This document shows, one piece after another, positions 8,511 to 15,837 of a DNA stretch of 22,370 nt. The position numbers and the translations under genes were made by a program. The DNA comes from Planctomycetes bacterium UBA4800 (GTDB taxonomy: Bacteria > Planctomycetota > UBA8108 > UBA8890 > UBA8898): assembly GCA_002402755.1 (NCBI GenBank), contig DHGK01000097.1, positions 1,265 through 23,634 on the forward strand, given 5' to 3'. Position 1 is the first letter of the stretch; every line of letters begins with the position of its first letter. The notes under the pieces are model-generated. The model did no database searches and was not told the DNA's origin. It saw nothing but the letters and a program-made list of their open reading frames with translations.

Positions 8511-9311
8511 ATGGCCGCCACAGCTCCGCCCATCCCGCCCGTCAAGGTCGCGCTCGCGCAGATGCGATGCGTCGATTCGGACGCCGAGGGCAACTTCGCG
8601 CGCATACGCGCCGCCGCCGAGGCCGCGGCGACGCACGAGGCCCGGGCCGTCTTCTACCCGGAGACCGCGGACCTCGGGTGGGTCAATCCCGAGGCGCACA
8701 CCCTCGCGGGGCCCGTGCCGGGCCCGTTCACGGACAGGGTGGCCGCGCTCGCACGGGAGTTCGGCCTGTGGATAGGGATCGGCCTTTCGGAGCGGGCGGA
8801 GGGCGCGCTCTACGACACGGCGGTGCTGATCGACCCGCGCGGGGCGATCGTCCTCAGGCACCGGAAGATCAACCTGCTCGCCTGGCTCATGGAGCCGCCG
8901 TACGCGGCGGGGGATTCGGCGGCGATCGATGTCGCGGAGACGCCGTTCGGGCGCGTGGGGATGCTCGTCTGCGCCGACAGCTTCGAGAGAACGCTTCTCG
9001 AGGCGCTCGCGCGCAGGAGGCCCGATCTCGTCTACATACCGTACGGCTGGGCGGCGCCGAAGGGCGCCTGGCCGGAGCACGGCTTCGAGCTTCTCAAGAC
9101 GGTCCAGCGCGCGGCGCGCGTTCTGGAAGCGCCGGTCCTGGGGCCGAACTGCGTGGGGGAGATCACGCACGGGGAGTGGTGCGGCCGCACGTACGAGGGG
9201 CTGAGCGCCGCGGCCGACCGCACGGGCCTGTCGCTCGTCCAGGGGAAGTGGAACCGGGAGGAGCTGATCGTGCTGGCGGTCGAGCCGGGGCGCGGCGGGG
9301 CGGGGAACTGA
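8511..9311 (+). CDS. Carbon-nitrogen hydrolase (nitrilase superfamily amidase)
   Basis: A 266-residue cytoplasmic enzyme of the nitrilase superfamily, a normal length for the family. It starts at ATG 8511; the ribosome-binding sequence TAGGAG overlaps the TAG stop of the glycosidase gene, so translation is coupled. The Glu-Lys-Cys triad is visible: Glu51 in FYPETADLGW, Lys119 in HRKIN, and nucleophile Cys154 in LVCADSF. Most superfamily members hydrolyse amides (omega-amidases, N-carbamoyl-amino-acid amidohydrolases, carbamoylputrescine amidases); the substrate cannot be read from sequence. The context next to a GH123-like enzyme suggests a role in releasing nitrogen from an amide of the same substrate, which is inference only. 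No signal peptide. The residues after about 255 (PGRGGAGN) are a disordered tail. Confidence 0.85.
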   Translation: MAATAPPIPPVKVALAQMRCVDSDAEGNFARIRAAAEAAATHEARAVFYPETADLGWVNPEAHTLAGPVPGPFTDRVAALAREFGLWIGIGLSERAEGALYDTAVLIDPRGAIVLRHRKINLLAWLMEPPYAAGDSAAIDVAETPFGRVGMLVCADSFERTLLEALARRRPDLVYIPYGWAAPKGAWPEHGFELLKTVQRAARVLEAPVLGPNCVGEITHGEWCGRTYEGLSAAADRTGLSLVQGKWNREELIVLAVEPGRGGAGN

Positions 9312-9385
9312 GGGCGGCGGCAAGGCGGGAGCGCGAACGAGCGCCGGAACCGGCCATGCGGGAGGGCAGGGCCGGCGCGGAGAGA

Positions 9386-9404
9386 GTGCGTGCGCGCGGC
9401 GCCG
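9386..9404 (+). repeat. 19-bp direct repeat, left copy
   Basis: GTGCGTGCGCGCGGCGCCG occurs here and again at 13573-13591, in the same orientation, on either side of the pump, the integrase remnant and the HD gene. The composition is simple (alternating G and C), so chance is a real possibility. Confidence 0.5.
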
Positions 9405-9464
9405 TCGTGAAACACGGGGCGCGAAGGGGTTCGGGAGGCGTTTCAAGGTCTCCCGCGTCGTTGT

Positions 9465-9493
9465 TTGACGGCCGAGGAGTGTTCGATTACGAT
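9465..9493 (+). promoter_or_regulatory. Candidate promoter upstream of the cation pump
   Basis: TTGACG (9465-9470) and TACGAT (9488-9493) are separated by 17 bases, 5/6 and 4/6 matches to the sigma70 consensus. It sits at the point where base composition changes and would leave a leader of about 165 bases before the pump start. It overlaps the beginning of the gene remnant, so it could also be chance sequence within former coding DNA. Confidence 0.35.
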
Positions 9494-9590
9494 CCCGGAT
9501 GATGACAACGCCAACGAGATCTACTACGGGCTTTTCAATACGCGGAGGATGATGCAGCAGTATGTGCTGAACGCCTATTACTCTCGCTGA
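9480..9590 (+). pseudogene. Unrecognised 3' gene remnant upstream of the pump
   Basis: One frame ending at the TGA at 9588-9590 reads as natural protein: IPDDDNANEIYYGLF, then NTRRMMQQYVLNAYYSR to the stop. It is rich in Asn, Tyr and Ile, unlike the Arg/Pro/Ala-rich false frames of this genome. No start codon with a ribosome-binding site precedes it, and the frame upstream of about 9480 becomes host-like and uninformative. It therefore looks like the C-terminal stump of a gene cut off at the island edge. I do not recognise the family. Confidence 0.4.
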
Positions 9591-9619
9591 GGGCTACGCT
9601 TGCATGACGATATCGGATA

Positions 9620-9642
9620 GCCGGCCGTTCGCCGACGGCGGC
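9620..9642 (+). promoter_or_regulatory. Hairpin just upstream of the pump ribosome-binding site
   Basis: GCCGGCCGT (9620-9628) can pair with ACGGCGGC (9635-9642), with one bulged G and a 6-base loop, ending 7 bases before AGGAG. There is no T-run, so it is not a typical terminator. It could affect translation of the pump gene; no sensing role can be shown. Confidence 0.3.
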
Positions 9643-9663
9643 TTCACATAGGAGTAAGTGGAC

Positions 9664-12372
9664 ATGACCGAGGAAACGGAATCCATGCAGTGGCACGCCG
9701 TGGATACGGAGGTGGTTTTTGAGCGCCTGGACTCCGGGGAGGACGGTCTCGACGAGGCGCAGGCGAAACAGCGGCTGGAAAACGCGGGGCCGAATTCGCT
9801 TCAAGCCGAGGAAGGCACCAGCCCGTTGCACCTGCTGGCGCGGCAGGTGCATAACCCATTGATCTACCTGTTGACCGGTGCGGCGGTGTTGTCCTTCCTG
9901 ATCGGCCATCGCGTGGATGCAGGGGTGATTGCGGGCGTTATCGTGCTGAACACCCTTCTGGGATTCTTTCAGGAGTGGCGGGCCGAGGGCGCTCTGAACG
10001 CCCTGCACAAAATGGCCGCGCATCATGCCCGCATCGTGAGAAATAGCAAGCCGCTGGAAATCGAGGCCTCCGGCGTGGTGCCCGGGGACGTGCTGGTGCT
10101 CGAAACGGGGGACTGGGTGGCCGCCGACGCCCGAGTACTTGGCAGCGAACACCTGAGGACGGACGAATCCGCCCTGACCGGGGAATCTCAACCCGTCGAG
10201 AAGGAGGCCGACAAGTTGGCGGAAGATACGCCGATGGCGGATCGTCACAATATGGTGTGGATGTCCACCAACGTGACGGGAGGCCGCGGCCGGGCGCTGG
10301 TGGTCGAGACCGGAATGCGAACCGCCATGGGGAAGATTGCCGGGCAGGTGCGCGCCACCGTCCGGGAGAGTACGCCGCTTCAGAAGCGTATGCACAAACT
10401 GGGCCTTGTCCTGGGGCTTGCAGGGGTCGCAACGGCGATAGGTGTCTTTGGGCTGGGCTTGCTGCGAGGTCATGAATGGGTCGGAATGCTGATGTTTGCC
10501 GTGGCCGTGGCCGTCTCAGCCATCCCGGAAGGTCTGCCGGCCGTCATCAGCGTGACATTGGCCCTCGGCGTTCGGCGCATGGCCCAGCGAAACGCGATCG
10601 TCCGGCGCATGTCGGCCGTGGAGACCCTCGGTTCCACGACCGTCATTTGCTCCGACAAGACCGGTACAATCACCGAAAACCAAATGACCGTCCGCCGGCT
10701 CTGGGCGGACGGCCAGACGTTTGAGGTCAGCGGCGACGGCTATCGGCCCGAAGGGGAATTGCGCCGGGAGGGCGGCGAAACGGTTGGAGAACGGCCCGAT
10801 ACCGTGGAACGGCTGCTGTGGATCGGCGCGCTGTCCAACAATGCCGACCTGAAGGAGGAGGACGGTCAATGGCGTGTCGAGGGCAATCCCAGCGAAGGCG
10901 CGCTGCTGGCCGTGGCGATCAAGGCGGGCATGGAGATCGGCCCGATGCGAGAGGAGGGCCGGCGCCTTGCGGAAATTCCGTTCTCCAGCGATGCCAAATA
11001 CATGGCAACCCTCCATCCGGATCAGAACGGCGTCGGGCGCGTCGCCTACGTCAAGGGCGCGCCGGAAAAGATTCTGGGATTCTGCTCTCATGTCCTGAGG
11101 GACGGCGAGTCGGCGGAATTGAACGTTGAACTTCGCCGAGAAATACGGGAGATCAGCGAACGCTATGCGTCTGAGGCGCTGCGTGTGATGGCCGGCGCAT
11201 ACCGCGAGATGCCGCAGGATCAGGAGGGGCTGGAGCCGACCGACGTGGAAAACGGTCTTACCCTGGTCGGGCTCTGGGGAATGTTCGATCCGCCGCGCAA
11301 GGAAAGCACCCAGGCCGTAAGCGACGCCAAGGGCGCCGGAATTCATCCGGTCATGATCACCGGCGACCATGCAATCACGGCGCTGGCGATTGCCCGGCAA
11401 GTAGGAATTACCGAAGACGGACCGGCGCTGACCGGAGCGGACATCGAGAGAATGGAGAAGCCCGAATTGGCCAGGGCCGCGCTGGCAGGTGGCGTATTCG
11501 CTCGCGTCACCCCCGCACACAAACTCAAGCTCATGGAGGCGCTCAAGGAGCAAGGGCATGTCGTCGCCATGACCGGGGACGGTGTGAACGACGCCCCCGC
11601 GCTGAAAGGCGCGGATATCGGCATCGCCATGGGCCGGGCCGGCACCGAGGTGGCCAAAGAGGCCGCCGACATGGTGCTGACGGACGATAACTTTGCCACC
11701 ATCGTTCATGCCGTGGAAGAAGGCCGGATCATCTACAGCAACTTGCGCCGCGTGGTGTACTTCCTGCTGACGACCAATCTGGGTGAGATCCTCACGCTGG
11801 TTGGCGCGTTGGTCATCGGTATGGATCTGCCCATGACCGCGGTCATGATCCTTTGGATCAACCTTGTGACGGATGGCGCCTGCACGGTGCCTCTCGGAGT
11901 CGAGCCCAAACACTCGGATGTCCTCAAGCATCCGCCGCGGAAACCAAACGCCTTCATCGTGGATGGTCGCGTGGCCCTGCGTATGGCGCTGCTGATGCCG
12001 ATCATGGCCGCCGGCACGCTGGGCCTGTTCTGGGTTGCGCGGCAGAATGGCGAACTGGATTACGCACGAACCGTCGCTTTCACCACAATGGCGGCCTTCC
12101 AGTGGTTCCAGGCCTTCAATGCGCGATCCAACTACCAGTCGATCTTTTCCATCGGCGTCTTCAGCAACCGATCATTGCTTCTCGGTGTGGGGGCGGCCGT
12201 CCTCCTGCAATTTGCAGCGGTACACACGTCGGTCGGGCACAGGCTCCTTGGCACCACTGGGCTATCGTGGATGGACTGGCTCTTGATCGTCCTGGTATCG
12301 AGCTCGATTTGGGGGGCTGATGAAATCCTGAAACGGTTGGGGGTGTATGGCAAGCCACAGAGGAGTCTATGA
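9664..12372 (+). CDS. P2A-type cation-transporting ATPase (Ca2+-ATPase-like)
   Basis: A complete 902-residue P-type ATPase, normal for bacterial PacL/LMCA1-like pumps. I prefer ATG 9664 (AGGAG 9 bases upstream) over GTG 9658. It has an N-terminal cation-ATPase domain, then TM1-2 (about 60-110). The actuator loop TGES is at 172-175, the TM4 motif PEGLP at 288-292, the phosphorylation site SDKTGT with Asp331, and the hinge TGDGVNDAP at 637-645. The C-terminal half-bundle has six membrane helices. Residues aligning with SERCA Ca2+ ligands are present: Glu289 (TM4), Asn705 and Glu708 (TM5), and Asn733, Thr736 and Asp737 (TM6). This supports Ca2+ export from the cytoplasm; Na+ or Mn2+ remain possible. 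Third codon positions use many more A/T bases (att, ttt, gaa, aat) than the flanking genes. With the integrase stump downstream, this suggests horizontal gain. No partner genes accompany it. Confidence 0.93.
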   Translation: MTEETESMQWHAVDTEVVFERLDSGEDGLDEAQAKQRLENAGPNSLQAEEGTSPLHLLARQVHNPLIYLLTGAAVLSFLIGHRVDAGVIAGVIVLNTLLGFFQEWRAEGALNALHKMAAHHARIVRNSKPLEIEASGVVPGDVLVLETGDWVAADARVLGSEHLRTDESALTGESQPVEKEADKLAEDTPMADRHNMVWMSTNVTGGRGRALVVETGMRTAMGKIAGQVRATVRESTPLQKRMHKLGLVLGLAGVATAIGVFGLGLLRGHEWVGMLMFAVAVAVSAIPEGLPAVISVTLALGVRRMAQRNAIVRRMSAVETLGSTTVICSDKTGTITENQMTVRRLWADGQTFEVSGDGYRPEGELRREGGETVGERPDTVERLLWIGALSNNADLKEEDGQWRVEGNPSEGALLAVAIKAGMEIGPMREEGRRLAEIPFSSDAKYMATLHPDQNGVGRVAYVKGAPEKILGFCSHVLRDGESAELNVELRREIREISERYASEALRVMAGAYREMPQDQEGLEPTDVENGLTLVGLWGMFDPPRKESTQAVSDAKGAGIHPVMITGDHAITALAIARQVGITEDGPALTGADIERMEKPELARAALAGGVFARVTPAHKLKLMEALKEQGHVVAMTGDGVNDAPALKGADIGIAMGRAGTEVAKEAADMVLTDDNFATIVHAVEEGRIIYSNLRRVVYFLLTTNLGEILTLVGALVIGMDLPMTAVMILWINLVTDGACTVPLGVEPKHSDVLKHPPRKPNAFIVDGRVALRMALLMPIMAAGTLGLFWVARQNGELDYARTVAFTTMAAFQWFQAFNARSNYQSIFSIGVFSNRSLLLGVGAAVLLQFAAVHTSVGHRLLGTTGLSWMDWLLIVLVSSSIWGADEILKRLGVYGKPQRSL

Positions 12373-12796
12373 ACCTATCCCGTATGGTAAAGAAACCCAG
12401 CCGACGCATAACGAACCGCCTGCAGTGTAGTTGCGCCCTCCGTCGCCGTCCAGATCTCGGCCGGTTGACAGAACACCCGCCACGGTCCATGCTGAGAGTC
12501 TCCTCCCTTCATTTCCAAGGAGATGGTATTGGCTCCGATTCTGCGACCCTGGCATCTGATCCTGCTCGCTCTCGCCGGCTGGATCAATCGCGAACAGCAG
12601 CGCGTCATCGAATACTTGATCACCGAGAACCAGGTCCTCAGGGAGAAGCTCGGCAAGAACCGCATCCTCTTCAACGATGACCAGCAGGTGCCATGACCAA
12701 CCTCGGCCACAAGATCTCTGATACGACCGTCAGCCACATTCTCAAGGCCCGCGGCAGTCTTCTCGGCGAGGGGGACAAGGCCCTCTCGCGCGGATC
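12373..12796 (+). other. Intergenic stretch with integrase debris
   Basis: Bases 12373-12522 hold no gene I can support. A TTGACA hexamer at about 12464-12469 has only a weak -10 (CATGCT) 17 bases on. Bases 12523-12756 carry the integrase remnant described separately. After about 12760 the sequence returns to host character and runs into the 3' end of the HD-domain gene. No terminator hairpin with a T-run follows the pump gene. Confidence 0.6.
12523..12756 (+). pseudogene. Degenerate integrase/transposase (rve-type) with internal deletion
   Basis: Two pieces of one integrase can be read. The first (12523-12696, ATG preceded by CCAAGGAG) encodes 57 residues, including LILLALAGWINREQQRVI and ENQVLREKLGKNRILFNDDQ. 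This is the N-terminal signature of a family of integrase-core transposases common in Planctomycetes and Acidobacteria (typically W-I-N-R-x-Q-Q-x-V-I-E-Y-L then L-R-E-x-L). The second (12693-12756, frame shifted) encodes MTNLGHKISDTTVSHILKARG. That matches the middle of the same family (N-L-G-H-x-I-x-x-x-T-V-x-x-I-L-K), which normally lies roughly 80-90 residues further on. The middle is deleted, and the catalytic DDE core after it is absent. The element is dead. It marks the right side of the acquired pump block. Family recognition is from memory of the motif. Confidence 0.7.
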
Positions 12797-13405
12797 TCAC
12801 GCGCCGGGATTCTCCTTGGGCTGCGGCGGCGCGGTTCCCGCCAGGCCGATCGCCGCGGCCGCCTCGCGCATGCCCATGATCACCTCGGTGACGAGCTGCG
12901 AGAGCTCCATTCCGAGCATCGCCACGCCCTTTTCGATCACGTCGCGGTTGACGCCCGCGGCGAAGCGCTTGTCCTTCCACTTCTTGAGGACGCTCTTGGC
13001 CTCCATGTCGAGGACCGAGCGCGAGGGCCTGACGAGCGCCGTCGCGGCCACGAGGCCGGTCAGCTCATCGACCGTGTAGAGCGTCTTCTCGAGCAGCGTC
13101 CTCGGCTCCTCGTTCGAGCAGATCCCCCAGCCGTGCGACACCACGGCGCGCACGGCGTCGTCGGGCCAGTTGCGCGCCCTGAGAATCTCGGCCGTCTTGG
13201 TGCAGTGCTCGTTCGGGTACTTCTCGTAGTCCAGGTCGTGGATGAGGCCGATGACGCCCCACACATCCTCGGGCTCCCCGCGGAGGCGGGCGATGTAGCG
13301 CATCGCGCTTTCCACGGCGAGCGCATGCTGGATCAGATTCTCGGCCTGGTTGTACTCCTTGAGGAGCGCAAGAGCCTCGTCGCGCGACGGCAGCCGTCCT
13401 TCCAT
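12797..13405 (-). CDS. HD-domain (HDIG-type) hydrolase
   Basis: A 202-residue metal-dependent phosphohydrolase-like protein. The ATG at 13405 is chosen because AGGAGG lies 6 bases upstream on the minus strand; the frame extends further to 13441 without support. HD-superfamily ligands are visible: His27 in IQHALAVE, His56-Asp57 in GLIHDLDYEKYP, His67, His91 in VVSHGWG, and Asp113 in TVDELTG. The later block SVLDMEAKSVLKKWKDKRFA is strongly typical of a widespread stand-alone HD family of unknown substrate, found across many bacteria and archaea. The enclosed Ala/Pro-rich last 25 residues are probably disordered. It faces away from the CocE-type hydrolase and its 3' end abuts the integrase debris. 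It is probably cytoplasmic; a nucleotide or nucleic-acid phosphatase role would be an inference. Confidence 0.88.
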   Translation of the reverse strand: MEGRLPSRDEALALLKEYNQAENLIQHALAVESAMRYIARLRGEPEDVWGVIGLIHDLDYEKYPNEHCTKTAEILRARNWPDDAVRAVVSHGWGICSNEEPRTLLEKTLYTVDELTGLVAATALVRPSRSVLDMEAKSVLKKWKDKRFAAGVNRDVIEKGVAMLGMELSQLVTEVIMGMREAAAAIGLAGTAPPQPKENPGA

Positions 13406-13436
13406 GCGAGCCTCCTTTGTTGCGTGTCGCACGATT

Positions 13437-13465
13437 ACCATAACCGCTCGGGCCGCGCGCGGGAA
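13437..13465 (-). promoter_or_regulatory. Weak candidate promoter for the HD-domain gene
   Basis: On the minus strand TTCCCG (13465-13460) and TATGGT (13442-13437) are 17 bases apart. The -10 matches 4/6, including the key A2 and T6, but the -35 is poor (3/6). It would start transcription about 25 bases before the ATG at 13405. Confidence 0.3.
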
Positions 13466-13527
13466 GGCTTCGCGGGGCGAGCAGCGCGCGTGCCGATGCC
13501 CGCCCCCCCGCGCAGGGCGCTCGCGTC

Positions 13528-13556
13528 TTGACAGCGCGGCCGCAGGCGCGCATTCT
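13528..13556 (+). promoter_or_regulatory. Candidate promoter for the CocE-type hydrolase
   Basis: A perfect -35 hexamer TTGACA (13528-13533) is followed after 17 bases by CATTCT (13551-13556), a 3/6 match that keeps A2 and T6. Transcription would start about 55 bases before the ATG at 13618. Confidence 0.4.
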
Positions 13557-13572
13557 GGAACGCGGCGGCGCC

Positions 13573-13591
13573 GTGCGTGCGCGCGGCGCCG
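13573..13591 (+). repeat. 19-bp direct repeat, right copy
   Basis: Exact second copy of the GTGCGTGCGCGCGGCGCCG sequence at 9386-9404. It lies in the leader of the CocE-type gene, about 4.2 kb from the left copy. Confidence 0.5.
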
Positions 13592-13617
13592 CGATTCCTC
13601 CCGCGAAAGGAGCCGCC

Positions 13618-15333
13618 ATGACTCTGCCCGGCCGCTGCCTGTGCCTGTGCGCCGTCCTCCTCGCCCCGTGCCTGCGCGCGGCAGAGGACCAGATCGTCGT
13701 CACGACCGACGTGAAAGTGCCGATGCGCGACGGCGTGTTTCTCTCCGCCAACGTGTTCCTGCCGCCGGGCGAGGGCAGGTTCCCGGCGATCCTCATGCGG
13801 ACGCCCTACGGCAAGGGCGACGCCGGGAGCGGCGGCGCGCGCGCCTACGCCAGGGCCGGCTACGCCTACGTCGCCCAGGACACGCGCGGGCGCGGGCAGT
13901 CGCAGGGGCGCTTCGCGCCGTTCATCCGCGAGGCCGAGGACGGCTTCGACACGCAGGAATGGGTGCGGGCCCAGCCGTGGTGCGACGGCCGCATCGGCAC
14001 CTCGGGAGGGTCTTATGTGGGGTTCACGCAGTGGCTGCCGGCGCCGCTCGGCTCGCCGGCGCTGAAGGCGATGGTGCCGGTCGTCACCTTCGCCGACTTT
14101 CACGACGATGTCGCGTACGTCGGCGGCGCGTTCCAGCTCTCGCTCGCGCTGGGGTGGGGGGCGCTGGTCTCCACGTCGCCCGGAGAGGCGCTGCTCGCCA
14201 AGGACTGGCCGGCGATCCTGCGGTCGCTGCCGCTTTCAAGCTACCCGAAGCTCCTCGGCCGCGAGATCGATTTCTACAACGACTGGCTCGCGCACCCGAA
14301 CGACGACGAGTACTGGCGGCCGGCCACGATCAAGGACAAGTACGCTCGCATCGCCGTGCCGGTGCTCTCCGTGGGCGGGTGGTACGACATCTTCGCCAAG
14401 GCGACGATGGACAACTTCGCCAGGCTGCGGAAGGAGGCGCCGACCGAGGCGCTCAGGAAGGCGCAGCGCGTCGTCATGGGGCCCGGCGCGCACGGCCTGG
14501 GTTCGAAGATCGGCGCGCGCGAGTTCGGCGCCGCCGCGAACATCGACGTCGGCGCGCTCGAGCGCAGGTGGTTCGATCGCTGGCTCAAGGGCGTTCCGAA
14601 CGGCGCCGAGGACGAGGCGCCCGCGCGGATCTTCGTGATGGGCATCAACAAGTGGCGCGACGAGCACGAGTGGCCGCTCGCGCGGACGCGCTGGACGAAG
14701 TACTACCTGCGCGGCAAGGGCGGCGCCAACACCGCGGCCGGCGACGGCGTCCTCGGCGTCGAGCCTCCCGGCGACGAGCCCTGCGACCGCTTTCGCTACG
14801 ACCCCAACGACCCCGTCCCGACGACGGGCGGCGCGAACCTCGTCCTCGCGCCGATCGGCCCGTACGATCAGCGCGAGGTCGAGAAGCGCAAGGACGTCCT
14901 CGTCTACACGACGCCGCCGCTCGCCGCGCCGGTCGAGGTGACCGGCCCCGTCGTCATGGTGCTGTACGCGGCGAGCAGCGCCAAGGACACGGACTTCACG
15001 GCCAAGCTCGTCGACGTCTGTCCCGACGGCGTTGCGTGGAACCTCACCGACGGCATCGTGCGGGCGCGCTACCGCGCCTCGGACACGGCGCCCGAGCTGA
15101 TCGAGCCCGGCAAGGTCTACGCCTACACGATCGACCTGTGGGTGACGAGCAACGTGTTCCTCGCGGGCCACGCGATCCGCCTCGAGGTCTCGAGCAGCAA
15201 CTTCCCGCGCTTCGACCGCAATCTCAACACGGGCGGGGAGTTCGCGCGCGACGGGGAGTGCGTCGCGGCCGACCAGACCGTGTACCACGACCGCGAGCGG
15301 CCGTCGCACCTCCTGCTCCCGATCGTGCCGTGA
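13618..15333 (+). CDS. Secreted CocE/NonD family serine hydrolase (peptidase S15 fold)
   Basis: A 571-residue alpha/beta hydrolase. The ATG at 13618 has AAAGGAG 6 bases upstream and opens a signal peptide (about residues 1-22, ending LRAAEDQ). The N-terminal S15 domain has the oxyanion/nucleophile elbow GTSGGSYVG with Ser132. Asp257 in GGWYDIF and His292 in GPGAHG complete the triad. Residues 88-94 (QDTRGRG) are the usual family block before the elbow. The C-terminal part (about 325-571) is the jelly-roll X-Pro dipeptidyl-peptidase C-terminal domain, ending in the typical VYHDRERPSHLLLPIVP. Relatives include cocaine esterase, glutaryl-7-ACA acylase and X-Pro dipeptidyl-peptidases, so it hydrolyses an ester or amide bond outside the cytoplasm; the exact substrate is unknown. 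It stands alone with its own promoter and converges with the thioesterase gene, leaving an 18-base gap between stops. Confidence 0.92.
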   Translation: MTLPGRCLCLCAVLLAPCLRAAEDQIVVTTDVKVPMRDGVFLSANVFLPPGEGRFPAILMRTPYGKGDAGSGGARAYARAGYAYVAQDTRGRGQSQGRFAPFIREAEDGFDTQEWVRAQPWCDGRIGTSGGSYVGFTQWLPAPLGSPALKAMVPVVTFADFHDDVAYVGGAFQLSLALGWGALVSTSPGEALLAKDWPAILRSLPLSSYPKLLGREIDFYNDWLAHPNDDEYWRPATIKDKYARIAVPVLSVGGWYDIFAKATMDNFARLRKEAPTEALRKAQRVVMGPGAHGLGSKIGAREFGAAANIDVGALERRWFDRWLKGVPNGAEDEAPARIFVMGINKWRDEHEWPLARTRWTKYYLRGKGGANTAAGDGVLGVEPPGDEPCDRFRYDPNDPVPTTGGANLVLAPIGPYDQREVEKRKDVLVYTTPPLAAPVEVTGPVVMVLYAASSAKDTDFTAKLVDVCPDGVAWNLTDGIVRARYRASDTAPELIEPGKVYAYTIDLWVTSNVFLAGHAIRLEVSSSNFPRFDRNLNTGGEFARDGECVAADQTVYHDRERPSHLLLPIVP

Positions 15334-15351
15334 GGGCGGAGGGCCGCTGTC

Positions 15352-15810
15352 TCAGCGCGCATCCCCGCCGGGGCCGCCCGCGCCGGGAAGCTCCGGCGGC
15401 GTCGCGACCACGGGGAACGCATCGGCGATCTCCCTCGGCACGCGCGTGGGGCGGCCGGACACCAAGTCGATGAAGGCCCAGGTCGTCTCGGCGGAGGCGA
15501 GGAGCGCGCCGTCGCTGCGACGGACGATGCGGTAGCGCCGGACCGACGTGGCGGCGGTCATCGCCGCCACCCAGGTCAGAACGACGAGCCGATCGCCCGG
15601 AAACGCGGGCTTGCGGTACTCGATCGCGTGCGCGCGGACGACCCAGCCGGCGCCGCGCGCCACGTAGGCCTCGGCCGGCCAGCCCTGCGCCGCCGAATGG
15701 GAGACGGCCGCGTCGAGCATCCATTCCAGGTACGCGATGTTGCTCGCGCGCCCCAGGGCATCGATCTCGCGGTCCTCGACGCGGCGGAAGTGCTCGAACA
15801 CGTCCGGCAT
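15352..15810 (-). CDS. Hot-dog acyl-CoA thioesterase (4HBT/YbgC-FadM-like)
   Basis: A 152-residue single hot-dog domain protein, the standard length for the 4-hydroxybenzoyl-CoA thioesterase superfamily. The N-terminal block VEDREIDALGRASNIAYLEWM corresponds to the family's V-x-x-x-x-x-D-x-x-G-H-x-N-N-x-x-Y-x-x-x-(F/M). The catalytic-type Asp18 is kept and the usual His is replaced by Ala or Arg. The strand IEYRKPAFPGDRLVV and the closing TTWAFIDLVSGRPTRVP are also typical. Such enzymes cleave acyl-CoA thioesters; acyl length or aromatic preference cannot be read. No clear ribosome-binding sequence precedes the ATG. The gene follows the DUF1080 gene by 27 bases on the same strand and is probably read through from it. 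The Gly/Pro-rich C-terminus (last ~15 residues) looks disordered. Confidence 0.85.
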   Translation of the reverse strand: MPDVFEHFRRVEDREIDALGRASNIAYLEWMLDAAVSHSAAQGWPAEAYVARGAGWVVRAHAIEYRKPAFPGDRLVVLTWVAAMTAATSVRRYRIVRRSDGALLASAETTWAFIDLVSGRPTRVPREIADAFPVVATPPELPGAGGPGGDAR

Positions 15811-15837
15811 GGCGGCACACGGGCGCGGCGCCCGCGC

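Larger units (their letters stand above)
9312..9663 (+). other. Intergenic junction: host-like sequence passing into the acquired block
   Basis: Bases 9312-9460 are very GC-rich and hold no gene I can support. From about 9465 the sequence becomes noticeably richer in A and T, the likely left edge of the block that carries the cation pump. Within it are a candidate promoter (9465-9493), an unrecognised gene remnant (about 9480-9590), a hairpin (9620-9642) and the pump's ribosome-binding site AGGAG (9650-9654). Confidence 0.6.

Noticed and set aside
5204..8605. A 3.4-kb open frame on the minus strand opposite the GH123-like gene
   Set aside because: Antisense shadow; the plus-strand product has coherent domains and a good ribosome-binding site.
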